Source of the DNA: Paludisphaera soli
Lineage (GTDB): Bacteria; Planctomycetota; Planctomycetia; Isosphaerales; Isosphaeraceae
Direction: 5' to 3'
Assembly (NCBI RefSeq): GCF_011064595.1
Contig: NZ_JAALJI010000013.1
Span: forward strand, 1-64,000
DNA length: 64,000 nt
Part shown: piece after piece, positions 25,509 through 34,475 of the stretch
Numbering within the stretch: position 1 is the first letter of the stretch
Layout: each line of letters starts with the position of its first letter
Position numbers and translations under genes: made by a program
Notes under the pieces: generated by a model
Database searches by the model: none
What the model was told of the DNA's origin: nothing
The model's input: only the letters and a program-made list of their open reading frames with translations

Positions 25509-26719
25509 ATCACTGCCTCCCGCAAGACGTCGGCCAGGATCGCGCAACCCTGGTCGATCTGTTCGTCGCTGATGGTCAGGGCCGGCAGCAGCCGGACGAC
25601 GTGGCCGTGGGTCGCGTTGATCAGGAGCCGGCGATCGAGGCAGCGGGCCACCACGTCTGAGGCGTCGAACGTGAGGTCCAGGCCGATCATCACGCCCTGG
25701 ATCCGGATCTCCCGGATCTTCTCCGGCAGCTCGCCCTGGAGCGCCTGGAACTGGCCCCGGAATCGTTCGCCGATCGCCAGGCCGCGCTCCAGAAGCCCCT
25801 CGTCGTCGATCGTCTCGACGGTCGCCAGCCCGGCTCGGCAGGCGATCGGGTTGCCTCCGAAGGTCGAGGCGTGCATGCCGGGCTTGAGGACCGCCGCCAC
25901 CTCGGGCTTGGCGATCATCACCCCGGCCGCGATCCCCCCCGCCAGGGCCTTGGCGCAGGTGAGCACGTCCGGCACGACGTCCGAATGCTGGTAGGCGAAC
26001 CAGGTCCCCGTCCGGCCCATGCCGGTCTGGACCTCGTCGAGGATCAGCAACGCCCCGTGGCGGTCGCAGAGCTTGCGGAGGCCCGGCAGGAAGCCGGCCG
26101 AGGGGATCCGGACGCCCCCCTCGCCCTGGATCGGCTCCAGCATCACGGCCGCGGTCTCGTCGTCGATCGCGGCGGCGACCGCCTCTAGGTCGTCGTACTT
26201 GGTGTAGACGAAGCCCGGCAACATCGGCCCCAGTCCTTCGTGGTACTTGGGCTGGGCGGTGGCGGTCAGCGCGGCGAAGGTCCGGCCGTGGAAGCCCCCC
26301 TCCATCGTCAGGATCTTGGACTTGCCTCGGGAGTGGCCGTAGGCGCGGGCCAGCTTGATGGCCGCCTCGTTGGCCTCGGCCCCGCTGTTGCAGAAGAAGC
26401 ACTGGCCGCCGAAGCTGCGCCCGGAGAGCGCGCGGGCGAACTCCCCCTGGGCCTCCATGTACCACGTATTCGGAACGTGGATCAGCCGGCCGACCTGATC
26501 GCGCACGGCCTCGACCACCCTGGGCGGGCAGTGGCCGAGGAGGTTGCAACCCCAGCCGGGGAAGAAGTCCAGATAGCGACGGCCTTCCGCGTCCCAGATC
26601 CAGGAGTTCTCGCCGCGGACGAGCGAGACCGGGTAGCGTCGATAGTTCGGCACGACGTAGCGGTCGAACTCGGCGATGGTCTCCTGCGAGGTCGGGTGCG
26701 TGGAGTGTGCGTGTGCCAA
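25505..26719 (-). CDS. argD: Acetylornithine aminotransferase
   Basis: 404 residues from TTG at 26719 (sequence CTTGGCACAC on the minus strand); the protein start HPTSQETIAEFDRYVVPNY aligns with the usual family start, so TTG is favoured. PLP enzyme converting N-acetylglutamate semialdehyde to N-acetylornithine. Seen: CFFCNSGAEANEAAIKLARA, MEGGFHGRTFAALTAT, MLEPIQGEGGV, LILDEVQTGMGRTG, and the Schiff-base lysine in LTCAKALAGGIAAG (about residue 250). Second gene of argB-argD-argF, 106 bases after argB; its stop overlaps the proposed argF start. Confidence 0.95.
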   Translation of the reverse strand: MAHAHSTHPTSQETIAEFDRYVVPNYRRYPVSLVRGENSWIWDAEGRRYLDFFPGWGCNLLGHCPPRVVEAVRDQVGRLIHVPNTWYMEAQGEFARALSGRSFGGQCFFCNSGAEANEAAIKLARAYGHSRGKSKILTMEGGFHGRTFAALTATAQPKYHEGLGPMLPGFVYTKYDDLEAVAAAIDDETAAVMLEPIQGEGGVRIPSAGFLPGLRKLCDRHGALLILDEVQTGMGRTGTWFAYQHSDVVPDVLTCAKALAGGIAAGVMIAKPEVAAVLKPGMHASTFGGNPIACRAGLATVETIDDEGLLERGLAIGERFRGQFQALQGELPEKIREIRIQGVMIGLDLTFDASDVVARCLDRRLLINATHGHVVRLLPALTISDEQIDQGCAILADVLREAVI

Positions 26720-26825
26720 GGGCGGGGGCTCCGGGAGGGGCGCGACCGATCGGGGACGCGTCCCGCCAGCTTCGTGCGGCGTCAGGACGTCGAGGGGGTC
26801 GATTCGGGGACGGGGCCGGGTCCGT

Positions 26826-27764
26826 TCAGCGGACCAGGACGGGGCGGCGGCCCGGGGGCGAGGCCCGGTCGGTGTGCTCGTCGCGGGCGATCTCGGTCCC
26901 CACGCCGCTCTCGGTGAAGATCTCGAGCAGCAGGGAGTGCCGGAGCCGGCCGTCGATGATGTGCGTCTTGCGGACGCCCGCCTCCAGGCTGGTCAGGCAG
27001 GCCTCGACCTTGGGGATCATCCCCTTGTCGATCACCCCCTCACGGATCAGCTCGCGGCACTCGTCCGGGTTCAGACCGCGGATGAGGCTGGAGGGTTCGT
27101 CGCGGTCGCGGAGGATGCCGGGGGTGTCGGTCAGGAAGACGAGCTTGTCGGCGTGGAGGGCCTGGGCGACGGCGGCGGCGGCCGTATCGGCGTTGACGTT
27201 CAGGAGCATCGCCTCGTCGTCGTCGTCCTCGGCCAGCGAGGGGAGCACGGGGACCACGCCGGCCAGGCAGAGGTTCTCGATGGGGGTGGCGTCGACCTCG
27301 ACGACCTCGCCGACCCGGCCCAGGTCGGCCGCCTCGCCGTCGTCGCCGGGCATCGCCAGGCGGCGGCCGTAGAGGCACTGGTGGGTCTTGTGGTGCAGGC
27401 CCGACGCCCGGCCGCCGAACTTGTTGATGTGCCGCACGATGTCGGCGTTGATCTCCTCGGCGAGCACCCGGGCGACGATCTCGAGCGTCGCGTCGTCGGT
27501 GTAGCGGCGGCCCTTGACCCAGCGCGGGGTGAGGCCGGCCTTCTCCATCGCCACGGTGATGGCCTTGCCGCCGCCGTGGACCACCACGGGCCGCATCCCC
27601 ACCGTCTGCATGAACACCACGTCGACCAGGAGCGCCCGCAGGGAATCCGGATCCTCCATGACCGAGCCGCCGACCTTGATGACCGTGAACCGCCCGTGGA
27701 ATTTCCGCATGTATCCCAGGGCCGCGATCAGGACGTCGGCTTTTTGGATCGCCTCTTCATACAC
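26826..27764 (-). CDS. argB: Acetylglutamate kinase
   Basis: 312 residues from GTG at 27764, with CGAGGT upstream; the N-terminus EEAIQKADVLIAALGYMRKF is the normal family start, so GTG is preferred to the internal ATG. Phosphorylates N-acetylglutamate, the usual feedback point of arginine synthesis. Seen: VIKVGGSVMEDPDSLRALLV, RPVVVHGGGKAIT, LNVNADTAAAAVAQAL, FLTDTPGILRD and GMIPKVEACLTSLEAGV. The N-terminal helix present here is the kind linked with arginine-sensitive hexamers in the family (established for other ArgB, inference here). First gene of argBDF-rph, divergent from gltA. Confidence 0.95.
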   Translation of the reverse strand: MYEEAIQKADVLIAALGYMRKFHGRFTVIKVGGSVMEDPDSLRALLVDVVFMQTVGMRPVVVHGGGKAITVAMEKAGLTPRWVKGRRYTDDATLEIVARVLAEEINADIVRHINKFGGRASGLHHKTHQCLYGRRLAMPGDDGEAADLGRVGEVVEVDATPIENLCLAGVVPVLPSLAEDDDDEAMLLNVNADTAAAAVAQALHADKLVFLTDTPGILRDRDEPSSLIRGLNPDECRELIREGVIDKGMIPKVEACLTSLEAGVRKTHIIDGRLRHSLLLEIFTESGVGTEIARDEHTDRASPPGRRPVLVR

Positions 27765-28058
27765 GGCTCGGCACCTCGACCCCGTTTGAAAACCGCGTGC
27801 GCCGCGAGCAAACCGCCATTCTGCCCGACCGCACTTCAAATGTAAAGGGCGATCGAGGTCCGGCGAATTCCTCGCTAAGCTTCGAACCGCCCGCCCTTTG
27901 CGATCGATCCGAAGCTCGCGGATCGGTAAGGGTTTCCGACGGCGGCGGATCATTCCCAAGGCGAAAAGCCGGTGTAGAATGGAACATTCGGCGAATGATT
28001 CCGACCTGGTCTTCTTGGCGGGAAGCCCTGCAGGCTTGACTGCGTGGAGTGTGAGGCG

Positions 28059-29351
28059 ATGGCGCGGACTGCGACCTTGACGTTCAATGACCGGTCGATT
28101 CAGCTTCCGGTCGTGGAAGGTTCCGAGGGCGAGCTGGGGCTGGATATTGCGAAGCTCCGGTCCGAGACCGGCCTGATCACCCTCGACCCCGGGTATGGCA
28201 ACACCGGCGCCTGCACCAGCGCGATCACCTTCATCGACGGCGAGAAGGGGGTGCTCCGCTACCGCGGCATTCCCATCGAGCAGCTCGCCAAGGAATCGAC
28301 GTTCGTCGAAGTCGCCTGGCTCTTGATCTTCGGCCGGCTCCCCCGGCAGGCCGAACTCGACGACTTCCGCGAGCGGCTGATCCGCAACGCCCCGCTCCAC
28401 GAGGCCTTCAAGCACCACTTCGAAGGCTTCCTGGTCGACGCGCCGCCGATGGCGATCCTCTCGGCGATGGTCAACACGATCGCCTGCTTCCCCCGCAAGG
28501 GCGCGGAAGACGAGAGCCCCGAGGAGCGGTTCCTCGAGGACGCCTCCCAGCTCATCAGCAAGGTACGCACCATCGCCGCCTACTCCTACAGGCGGGCGAT
28601 GGGCCTCCCCTTCGTCTACCCCGACTTCAAGCTGCCGTACGTCGCGAACTTCCTGCACATGATGTTCTCGATGCCCTACGAGCAGCACATCGCCGCGCCC
28701 GAGGTGGTGGAGGCGTTCAACCTCATCCTGCTGCTGCACGCCGACCACGAGCAGAACTGCAGCACCTCGACAGTCCGGATCGTCGGCTCCAGCCAGGCGA
28801 ACATCTACGCCTCGTGCGCCGCGGCCGTCGGCGCCCTGTGGGGGCCGCTCCACGGCGGGGCCAACATGGCCGTCCTGGAGATGCTCGAGAAGATCCACAA
28901 GGGGGGCATCAGCGCCGCCGAGGCCATCAAGATGGCCAAGGACCCCAACGACGACTTCCGGCTGATGGGCTTCGGCCACCGGGTCTACAAGAACTTCGAC
29001 CCCCGCGCCAAAATCCTCAAGCAGGCGGCCGACAAGGTCCTCGGCCAGCTCGGCGTCAAGGACCCGCTGCTCGACGTCGCCCGCCAGCTCGAAGAGATGG
29101 CCCTCGAAGACCCGTACTTCGTCGAGCGCAAGCTCTACCCGAACGTCGACTTCTACAGCGGCATCATCATGCGGGCGATCGGCATCCCCACCAACATGTT
29201 CACGGTGATCTTCGCCATCGGCCGCATGCCCGGCTGGATCGCCCAGTGGAAGGAACAGCACGACGAGCCCAAGGCTCGCATCGCCCGCCCTCGCCAGATC
29301 TACACCGGCCCCACGGTGACCGACTACGTGCCCGTCGGCAAGCGCGGCTGA
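28059..29351 (+). CDS. gltA: Citrate synthase (type I/GltA-like)
   Basis: 430 residues from ATG at 28059 with GTGAGG just upstream. Condenses oxaloacetate and acetyl-CoA at the entry of the TCA cycle. Seen: the N-terminal beta domain (GLDIAKLRSETGLITLDPGY), RYRGIPIEQLA, active-site LLLHADHEQNCSTSTVRIVG, GALWGPLHGGANMAVLEML, the second catalytic His in GFGHRVYKNFDPRA, and the catalytic Asp in NVDFYSGIIM. Length and N-terminal domain fit the large hexameric bacterial form. 88 bases upstream of mscL on the same strand. Confidence 0.96.
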   Translation: MARTATLTFNDRSIQLPVVEGSEGELGLDIAKLRSETGLITLDPGYGNTGACTSAITFIDGEKGVLRYRGIPIEQLAKESTFVEVAWLLIFGRLPRQAELDDFRERLIRNAPLHEAFKHHFEGFLVDAPPMAILSAMVNTIACFPRKGAEDESPEERFLEDASQLISKVRTIAAYSYRRAMGLPFVYPDFKLPYVANFLHMMFSMPYEQHIAAPEVVEAFNLILLLHADHEQNCSTSTVRIVGSSQANIYASCAAAVGALWGPLHGGANMAVLEMLEKIHKGGISAAEAIKMAKDPNDDFRLMGFGHRVYKNFDPRAKILKQAADKVLGQLGVKDPLLDVARQLEEMALEDPYFVERKLYPNVDFYSGIIMRAIGIPTNMFTVIFAIGRMPGWIAQWKEQHDEPKARIARPRQIYTGPTVTDYVPVGKRG

Positions 29352-29439
29352 CCACCGCCGTCGCACGGCCCGAAGGGCCGGCACGTCGTGTGCTCCCGGA
29401 GTCCGGCGGATTCTTCACCCCGGCTCCGGAGGACATGAC

Positions 29440-29889
29440 ATGGCTATCTCGGGCCTCGACCCGACGCAGAAGGCCTGGTCGTTGATCGACGAGTTCAAGA
29501 AGTTCGCCTTCAAGGGGAACGTAATCGACCTGGCGGTCGGCGTGATCATCGGCGGGGCCTTCGGCAAGATCGTGGACTCGCTGGTGAAGAGCCTCATCAT
29601 GCCCCTGCTCAGCGTCGTCCTGCCGTCCCAGCAGAGATATCAGGACTGGGCCTGGACCCTTCGCGGCCAGCAGGTCCCCTACGGCCAATTCCTCGCTGAG
29701 GTCGTCAACTTCCTGATCGTGGCCGCGGCCCTCTTCTTCTTCGTCGTCAAGTTCCTGGGCTGGCTGACGAAGACTCGCAAGGATGAAGAGGCCAGGCCGC
29801 CGGCGCCGAGCCGGGAGGAGGCCCTCCTGGCCGAGATCCGCGATCTCCTCAGGGCGCAGGGCGAGGTAGGGCCCGGGGCACGTCCTTGA
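29440..29889 (+). CDS. mscL: Large-conductance mechanosensitive channel
   Basis: 149 residues from ATG at 29440 with GGAGG nine bases upstream. Homopentameric membrane channel opening under high membrane tension to release solutes in hypo-osmotic shock. Seen: EFKKFAFKGNVIDLAVGVII (N-terminal helix and TM1), GAFGKIVDSLVKSLIMPLLS, and TM2 VVNFLIVAAALFFFVVKFLG, followed by the cytoplasmic helix EEALLAEIRDLLRAQGE. The last 41 bases overlap the 3' end of the convergent apbE-like gene. Confidence 0.95.
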   Translation: MAISGLDPTQKAWSLIDEFKKFAFKGNVIDLAVGVIIGGAFGKIVDSLVKSLIMPLLSVVLPSQQRYQDWAWTLRGQQVPYGQFLAEVVNFLIVAAALFFFVVKFLGWLTKTRKDEEARPPAPSREEALLAEIRDLLRAQGEVGPGARP

Positions 29890-30889
29890 ACCGGGACGAC
29901 TCGTAACGCCTGATCCCCTCGGGCGTCTCGCGGGTGAAGACGCCGGCGGCGCCGGGGATGGAGTCGATCAGCTCCAGCCCCTTCTCGGGGCCGAGCATGT
30001 AGGCCGCGGTCTCCAGGACGTCGGCGGCCTCGCCGTCCGGTGCCACGACGGTGACGCTCGCCCGATCCTCGATCGCCCGGCCGGTCCTGGGGTTGATGAT
30101 GTGGGAATAGCGGCGGCCGTCGATGGCGACGAACCGCTCCGCGTCGCCCGAGGTCGAGACGGCCGCGTCCTTGAGCGAGAGGTAGATCTCGGGCTCGGTC
30201 TTCGACGGTTCGAGGGTCGCCACGCCGATCGTCCACCCTTCGGCGTCCGGCGGCGGGCCCGAGACCACGATGTCCCCCGCGCCGGCGACGAGCGCCCGGT
30301 CGACGCCCCGCGCGCGGAGGACGTCGATCGCCGCCTGCGCGGCGTAGCCCTTCGCCGTGCCGCCGACGTCCAGCTTCATGCCGGGCCTCGTCAACCGGAC
30401 GGTCCGCGCCTTCGGGTCCAGGACGAGCTTGTCCATGCCGACGAGCGCCAGCGCCTCCTCGAGCTTCTCGGCGTCGGGGAGCTTGCGATCGCGGCGGGCG
30501 CGCCGCCAGAGCCGGCCGACCGGGGCGATGGTCGGATCGAGCCATCCTCCGGTCTTGTCGTACCAATATCTGGATTTCTCCAGGACGTCGAACAGGTCGG
30601 GCCCCACCGCGACCGGGGGGCCCCCGGCGGCGGCCGAGAGCCGGGAAAGCTCGCTCTCGGGGTCGTAGTCGCTGAGGACCGCGTCGAGCGCGGCGATCCG
30701 ATCGAAGGCGGCCCGGGAGGCGCGTCTGGCTTCGGTTTCGCCGGTGGAGTATAAGAGTATCTTGAACGAGCTTCCCATGTGCGTCTCGACGAATTCGAAA
30801 CGCGCGAGCTCGCCCGCCGAAACCGAACCGACGAGTGTCGACACCAAGAACCAAGCGCTCAGGCGAACGCTCATGGGTGATGGAGCCAC
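29849..30889 (-). CDS. apbE: FAD:protein FMN transferase (ApbE family)
   Basis: 346 residues from GTG at 30889, chosen for GGGGAGG four bases upstream; ATG at 30874 is an alternative. Signal peptide around MSVRLSAWFLVSTLVGSVSA. ApbE attaches FMN covalently to Thr/Ser of exported flavoproteins such as Na+-NQR or Rnf subunits. Seen: THMGSSFKILLYS, LDAVLSDYDPESELSRL, KLDVGGTAKGYAAQAA (Mg/FAD site), VAGAGDIVVSGPP, AVSTSGDAERF, and YSHIINPRTGRAI. No flavoprotein target lies in this window. Divergent from the SUMF1-domain gene (80-base gap); convergent overlap with mscL. Confidence 0.93.
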   Translation of the reverse strand: MAPSPMSVRLSAWFLVSTLVGSVSAGELARFEFVETHMGSSFKILLYSTGETEARRASRAAFDRIAALDAVLSDYDPESELSRLSAAAGGPPVAVGPDLFDVLEKSRYWYDKTGGWLDPTIAPVGRLWRRARRDRKLPDAEKLEEALALVGMDKLVLDPKARTVRLTRPGMKLDVGGTAKGYAAQAAIDVLRARGVDRALVAGAGDIVVSGPPPDAEGWTIGVATLEPSKTEPEIYLSLKDAAVSTSGDAERFVAIDGRRYSHIINPRTGRAIEDRASVTVVAPDGEAADVLETAAYMLGPEKGLELIDSIPGAAGVFTRETPEGIRRYESSRFKDVPRALPRPAP

Positions 30890-30968
30890 GGTACCTCCCC
30901 TGACGATCCTCATTCGCCGTCCGAGCGCGCGTCTCGGTCGGAACTCGACCTGCTGGAGCATATCAAAA

Positions 30969-32021
30969 GTGAGCCGCTCGACGCATGCCCCGACCCGCGC
31001 CGTCGCCCTGGCCCTGGCCCTCGCCCTGGGATGTTCGGCGCGACCGGCCGCGGCCCAGGCGCCCGCCCCGAAGACCGAAGCGGAGATGAAGCCCTACACG
31101 CAGGAGATCCCCGGGACCGAGGTGAAGTTCGACCTGGTCCCGATCCCCGGCGGCCAGTTCGTGATGGGCAGCCCCGAGGACGAGGCCGACCGCGGCGAGG
31201 ACGAAGGGCCGCAGCACCCCGTCTCGATCGCCCCGTTCTGGATGGGGACCCACGAGGTCACCTGGGACGAGTACGACCTCTTCTGCTTCTCGCTCGACCT
31301 CAAGAAGAAGGCCCGCGACGGCGTCGACCTGAAGAACCAGGCCGAGACCGAGATGAAGGCCGACGCCGTGACCCGGCCCACGCCCCCCTACGCCGACATG
31401 ACCTTCGGATACGGCCACCGCAACCAGCCGGCCATCTGCATCACCCACCACTCGGCCATGGAATACTGCCGTTGGCTCTCCGAGAAGACCGGCCAGCTCT
31501 ACCGCCTGCCGACCGAGGCCGAGTGGGAGTACGCCTGCCGAGCCGGCACGAAGACGCCGTACTTCTTCGGCGACGACCCGGAGAAGCTCGAGGAATACGC
31601 CTGGTACGTCGAGAACGCCGAGAAGCCCATGCCGATCGGCAAGAAGAAGCCCAACCCCTGGGGCCTGTTCGACATCCACGGCAACGTGGCCGAGTGGTGC
31701 CTGGACCACTACGAGCCCGACTTCTACAAGCAGTTCGCCGGCGACAAGCCGACCCCGGGGCCGTTCAACGCCCCCACCGCCAAGGAGTATTCGTACGTGG
31801 TCCGCGGCGGCTCGTGGGACGACGACGCGGACAAGCTTCGCAGCGCCGCGCGTCGGGGCTCGGACCTTGAATGGAGCGTCCAGGACCCGCAGCGGCCGCA
31901 GAGCATCTGGTGGCACACCGACGCGACGTTCGTCGGCTTCCGGATCGTCCGCCCGCTGGCCGAGCAAGAGTCCCTCAAAGGCATGAAGTCCCTCGTGGTC
32001 AAGGGGAAGGGGACGCGCTGA
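30969..32021 (+). CDS. Exported SUMF1/formylglycine-generating-enzyme-like domain protein
   Basis: 350 residues from GTG at 30969 (no ATG fits); a signal sequence ALALALALGCSARPAAAQA follows, which could be a lipobox (ALGC) or an AxA cleavage site. The SUMF1/C-lectin-like fold is clear: VPIPGGQFVMGSPEDEADRG, MGTHEVTWDEY, YRLPTEAEWEYACRAGTKT, IHGNVAEWCLDHYEP, VVRGGSWDDDADKLRSAARR and FVGFRIVR. The active-site cysteines of true FGE (normally in the RGGSxxC region) are missing, so it is probably not a sulfatase activator but a binding or unknown-function member, as in many planctomycete paralogues. Confidence 0.88.
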   Translation: MSRSTHAPTRAVALALALALGCSARPAAAQAPAPKTEAEMKPYTQEIPGTEVKFDLVPIPGGQFVMGSPEDEADRGEDEGPQHPVSIAPFWMGTHEVTWDEYDLFCFSLDLKKKARDGVDLKNQAETEMKADAVTRPTPPYADMTFGYGHRNQPAICITHHSAMEYCRWLSEKTGQLYRLPTEAEWEYACRAGTKTPYFFGDDPEKLEEYAWYVENAEKPMPIGKKKPNPWGLFDIHGNVAEWCLDHYEPDFYKQFAGDKPTPGPFNAPTAKEYSYVVRGGSWDDDADKLRSAARRGSDLEWSVQDPQRPQSIWWHTDATFVGFRIVRPLAEQESLKGMKSLVVKGKGTR

Positions 32022-32157
32022 GCCCCGCCTTGCGGCCCCGATCGGATCCGCAGTGAGCCTCGCACGGAAACGTCCCCTGTCCGGGGCGGCGACGTGCCCC
32101 CCGGCCGCGTGAGGCCGGGAGCGTCCCGCCTTCCCCTTTCCCGGGAGTCGCCGAGTC

Positions 32158-33429
32158 ATGACCGATCCCAGTCGTCGCACGTTCCTGAAGACCTCCTCCG
32201 CGGCCGCCGCCGGCCTCGGCTTCCTGAGCAACGCCAACGCCCACGCCCGCGGCAACGACGTCATCAAGGTCGGCGTCGTCGGCTGCGGCGGCCGCGGCAC
32301 CGGCGCGGCGGACAACATCTGCGAGGCCGCCGGCACCACCTACAACATCAAGATCCACGCCCTCGGCGACGTCTTCGAGGACAACCTCAAGAACTGCCGC
32401 GAGAGCGTCAAGAACAGCCCGGCCTCGAAGGACAAGTACGACGTCGCCGACGACCGCTGCTTCACCGGCCTCGACGCCTACAAGCAGGTCATCGAGTGCT
32501 GCGACCTGGTCATCCTGGCCACGCCCCCGGGCTTCCGCCCCCAGCACATCGAGGCCGTCGTCAAGGCCGGCAAGCACCTCTTCGCCGAGAAGCCCGTCGC
32601 GGTCGACGGCACCGGCATCCGCAAGGTCATGGCCGCCGCCGAGGAGGCCAAGGCCAAGAAGCTGGCCGTCGTCGTCGGCACCCAGCGCCGGCACCAGCCC
32701 GGCTACCTGGAAAGCCTGAAGCGGATCCACGAGGGCGCCATCGGCGAGGTGACGGGGGGCCAGGTCTACTGGAACCAGGGCGCGATCTGGGCCCGCAAGC
32801 GCCAGGAGTCCTGGACCGACGTCGAGTACCAGCTCCGCAACTGGTACCACTACCTCTGGCTCTGCGGCGACCACATCGTCGAGCAGCACGTCCACAACCT
32901 GGACGTGGCCAACTGGGCCATCGGCGCCCACCCCGTCCGCGCCGTCGGCATGGGGGGCCGCCAGATGGAGGCCGGCCCCGAGCTGGGCCAGAGCTACGAC
33001 CACTTCGCCGTCGACTACGAGTACCCGAACGAGGTGCACGTCATGTCGATGTGCCGCCAGATACCCGACTGCGAGAACAACGTCTCCGAGACGATCGTCG
33101 GCAGCAAGGGCCGGTTCCACAGCAACGGCTACCGGTTCACCGGCGAGAAGAAGGAGCGGGTTCGCGTGCAGGACGGCAACGCCTACGTCCACGAGCACAC
33201 CCACCTGCTGGAGAGCATCGTCGCCGGCCAGCCGCTCAACGAGCTGAAGCAGGTCGCCGAGAGCACGCTGACGGCGATCATGGGTCGGATGTCGGCCTAC
33301 ACCGGCAAGGCCGTGACCTGGGAGCAGGCCCTCGAGTCCAAGCTCGACACCTTCCCCCAGTCGCTCGACCTGAAGGGGAGCCTCGCCGAGCCCCCGTTCC
33401 CCCGCCCCGGCACGACCGAGCTGATCTGA
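32158..33429 (+). CDS. Tat-exported Gfo/Idh/MocA-family oxidoreductase
   Basis: 423 residues from ATG at 32158. Starts MTDPSRRTFLKTSSAAAAGL: a twin-arginine signal (SRRTFLK), so it folds with cofactor inside and is exported. Then IKVGVVGCGGRGTGAADNIC, the Rossmann NAD(P) loop, and HLFAEKPVAVDGTGIRKVM, with the catalytic E-K-P motif. RQESWTDVEYQLRNWYHYLW, GDHIVEQHVHNLDVANWAI and GMGGRQ are typical of the planctomycete sugar-oxidoreductase group. Substrate unknown. It lies between the SUMF1-domain and ThuA-domain genes, both also exported, which suggests extracytoplasmic sugar or glycan metabolism (inference). Confidence 0.92.
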   Translation: MTDPSRRTFLKTSSAAAAGLGFLSNANAHARGNDVIKVGVVGCGGRGTGAADNICEAAGTTYNIKIHALGDVFEDNLKNCRESVKNSPASKDKYDVADDRCFTGLDAYKQVIECCDLVILATPPGFRPQHIEAVVKAGKHLFAEKPVAVDGTGIRKVMAAAEEAKAKKLAVVVGTQRRHQPGYLESLKRIHEGAIGEVTGGQVYWNQGAIWARKRQESWTDVEYQLRNWYHYLWLCGDHIVEQHVHNLDVANWAIGAHPVRAVGMGGRQMEAGPELGQSYDHFAVDYEYPNEVHVMSMCRQIPDCENNVSETIVGSKGRFHSNGYRFTGEKKERVRVQDGNAYVHEHTHLLESIVAGQPLNELKQVAESTLTAIMGRMSAYTGKAVTWEQALESKLDTFPQSLDLKGSLAEPPFPRPGTTELI

Positions 33430-33584
33430 ACCACGCCGGGCGGCTCCCGCCGCCCCGGCCCGATCGACGACCCGACCGCCGAGGGGGGCGGGAGGCCGCG
33501 AGGACTTCCTCCCGGCGTCCCGCCCCCTCGCCGCATCCGGCCGGCCCTCCCACCCCGACGACCCACCCCAGCAGAGGACGCACC

Positions 33585-34475
33585 ATGACGCGGAATCGAC
33601 TCGTCGGCCTCGCGGCCGGCCTGCTCGCGGCGACGCTCGCCGCCTCCACCCCGGCCTCGGCCGCCGACCCGGCCAAGATCGTCCTGATCGCCGGCCGGCC
33701 CAGCCACGGGCCCGGCGACCATGAGTTCAACGCCGGCTGCAAGCTGCTCGCCAAGTGCCTCGCCCAGGTCCCGGGCGTCCAGCCCGTCGTCGTCGCCGGC
33801 GGCTGGCCCGAGGACGAGTCCGTCTTCGACGGCGCGAAGGCCCTCATCTTCTACATGGACGGCGGCTCCGGCCATCCGGCCATCCAGGGCGACCACGCGG
33901 AGAAGCTCCAGAAGCTCGCCGACAAGGGCGTCGGCCTGGGCTTCATGCACTACGGCGTCGAGGTCCCCAAGGGCGAGCCGGGCGCGAAGTTCCAGGACTG
34001 GATCGGCGGCTACTACGAGACCTACTTCTCGACCAACCCCCACTGGACCGCCGCCATCGAAAGCCTCCCCGACCACCCGATCACCCGGGGCGTGAAGCCT
34101 TTCGCCGTGAAGGACGAGTGGTACTATAACATCCGCTTTCGCCCTGAGATGAAGGGGATCACCCCGATCCTCGTCGCCAAGCCCGACGACGCGACCCGCG
34201 ACACCTCGCACAGCTCGCCCCCCGGCCCCTACAAGCACATCCAGGAGGCCAAGGGCCGTCCCGAGGTCCTCGCCTGGGTCGTCGAGCGGCCCGACGGCGG
34301 CCGGGGCTACGGCTTCACCGGCGGCCATGCGCACGCCAACTGGGGCGACCCGGACTTCCGCAGGCTCAACCTCAACGCCATCCTCTGGACCGCCGGCCTC
34401 GACGTCCCCGCCGAAGGCGTGGCCTCCGAGGTCTCCCCCGAGGAGCTGAAGCAGAACCTCGACCCCAAGAAGTGA
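33585..34475 (+). CDS. Exported ThuA-domain (trehalose-utilisation-like) protein
   Basis: 296 residues from ATG at 33585 with AGAGGAC upstream. Signal peptide MTRNRLVGLAAGLLAATLAA, cleavage after ASA near residue 28. The ThuA / glutamine-amidotransferase-like fold is shown by KIVLIAGRPSHGPGDHEFNA, ALIFYMDGGSGHPAIQGDHA, GVGLGFMHYGVEVPKGEPGA, DHPITRGVKPFAVKDEWYYN, and the terminal GRGYGFTGGHAHANWGDPDF. ThuA in rhizobia takes part in disaccharide oxidation; in planctomycetes ThuA-like genes often adjoin Gfo/Idh/MocA genes as here (155-base gap). Confidence 0.9.
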   Translation: MTRNRLVGLAAGLLAATLAASTPASAADPAKIVLIAGRPSHGPGDHEFNAGCKLLAKCLAQVPGVQPVVVAGGWPEDESVFDGAKALIFYMDGGSGHPAIQGDHAEKLQKLADKGVGLGFMHYGVEVPKGEPGAKFQDWIGGYYETYFSTNPHWTAAIESLPDHPITRGVKPFAVKDEWYYNIRFRPEMKGITPILVAKPDDATRDTSHSSPPGPYKHIQEAKGRPEVLAWVVERPDGGRGYGFTGGHAHANWGDPDFRRLNLNAILWTAGLDVPAEGVASEVSPEELKQNLDPKK

